DNA from: Streptomyces lateritius
Lineage (GTDB): Bacteria; Actinomycetota; Actinomycetes; Streptomycetales; Streptomycetaceae
DNA: 64,000 bases
Assembly (NCBI RefSeq): GCF_014649715.1
Contig: NZ_BMTO01000015.1
Span: 18,394 to 82,393, forward strand
Direction: 5' to 3'
Shown here: in pieces, positions 63,492 through 64,000 of the stretch
Numbering within the stretch: the stretch's first letter is position 1
How the letters are laid out: each line of letters starts with the position of its first letter
Translations under genes and position numbers: made by a program
The notes under the pieces: model-generated
What the model saw: the letters and a program-made list of their open reading frames with translations, nothing else
Told to the model about the DNA's origin: nothing
Database searches by the model: none

Positions 63492-64000
63492 ATGACCACC
63501 CCGGCCATCGCCGCGAACGGGCTGCGCAAGTCCTACGGCGACAAGACCGTGCTCGACGGCGTCGACCTGACGGTCCCCGAAGGAACGATCTTCTCCCTGC
63601 TCGGCCCGAACGGCGCCGGCAAGACCACCGCCGTCAAGATCCTCTCCACCCTCATCTCCCCCGACCCCGCCTCCGGCGAGATCCGCGTCGGCGGCCACGA
63701 CCTGGCCGCCGACCCGCAGGGGGCGCGGGCCGCGATCGGTGTCACCGGGCAGTTCTCCGCCGTCGACGGACTGATCACCGGCGAGGAGAACATGCTCCTC
63801 ATGGCCGACCTGCACCACCTGTCCAAGCGCGAGGGACGGCGGGTCGCCACCGAACTCCTCACCCGCTTCGACCTGGCCGACGCCGCGAAGAAGCCAGCCT
63901 CCACCTACTCCGGCGGCATGAAGCGCCGCCTCGACATCGCCATGACCCTGGTCGGCAACCCCCAGATCATCTTCCTCGACGAACCCACCACCGGACTCGA
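63492..64000 (+). CDS. ABC exporter ATP-binding protein (DrrA-like), cut by window end
   Basis: 169 residues visible. Walker A GPNGAGKT (near residue 37), signature YSGGMKRR and Walker B IIFLDEPTTGL are present, and the sequence ends there at the window edge. It resembles the DrrA-type ATPase at 12721. It probably energises a permease encoded beyond the window. ATG with GAGGAG 8 nt upstream; downstream of DUF4097 in the same direction. Confidence 0.9.
   Translation, partial: MTTPAIAANGLRKSYGDKTVLDGVDLTVPEGTIFSLLGPNGAGKTTAVKILSTLISPDPASGEIRVGGHDLAADPQGARAAIGVTGQFSAVDGLITGEENMLLMADLHHLSKREGRRVATELLTRFDLADAAKKPASTYSGGMKRRLDIAMTLVGNPQIIFLDEPTTGL

Overview
The window is chromosomal DNA from a Streptomyces (or very close actinomycete). 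It is strongly GC-rich, most codons end in G or C, many genes start with GTG or TTG, and several have no Shine-Dalgarno sequence but a -10 box 6-7 nt before the start codon. The gene content also fits: futalosine-route menaquinone genes, DUF2530, DUF3027 and DUF2771 proteins, a mycothiol-isomerase-like TIGR03084 protein, and CsoR-type copper operators. I see no rRNA, tRNA, CRISPR array, intact insertion sequence or prophage. The window looks like core chromosome with accessory patches.

Layout. 1-4.2 kb: a leftward operon of TIGR03084 protein, AtuA-like protein and acyl-CoA carboxylase beta subunit, driven from a perfect 20-bp palindrome, beside a frameshifted saccharopine-dehydrogenase remnant. 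4.6-11.8 kb: EamA exporter and divergent LysR regulator, an MBL-fold hydrolase, a large FAD/Fe-S oxidoreductase divergent from serC, and a cupin. 11.9-14.5 kb: a DrrAB-type ABC exporter divergent from its probable TetR regulator, with twin operators between them. 14.5-19.1 kb: surface and secreted proteins, an SGNH hydrolase, and an AhpD-like protein divergent from a MarR regulator. 19.2-26.2 kb: aldo/keto reductase, two acetyltransferases, ThpR, a MarR-MFS operon, a ribbon-helix-helix protein and a purine permease.

26.3-50.5 kb is the conserved actinobacterial core: DUF2530, CtpE-type P-ATPase, a sacsin-like ATPase, DUF3027, MFS, DUF2771 lipoprotein, mqnB-mqnD, a cold-shock protein, a ferric-siderophore ABC system, then a helicase-associated protein, XPB helicase and a HelD-like RNA-polymerase remodeller. 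From memory, serC, DUF3027, MFS, DUF2771, csp, the helicase-associated gene and xpb also cluster in Mycobacterium tuberculosis (about Rv0861c-Rv0884c, with ctpE nearby). The futalosine genes look like an insertion into that block.

50.6-64 kb is more mixed: a phosphotransferase-family protein, an SDR and cutC (with a DasR-like site); a copper module (secreted YtkA-like protein, copZ, copA) around CsoR-type operators but with no csoR in the window; RidA, LysE and DUF2087 genes; an HD phosphohydrolase; a Cmx-like MFS exporter; and a regulator joining an IS30-like HTH to a GbsR/MarR domain, divergent from a DUF4097 protein and a DrrA-type ATPase cut by the window edge. I found no clear undescribed system. 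The best leads are the XPB/partner/HelD cluster, in-frame GC-rich hairpin elements inside conserved genes, and the GbsR-like/DUF4097/ABC module.
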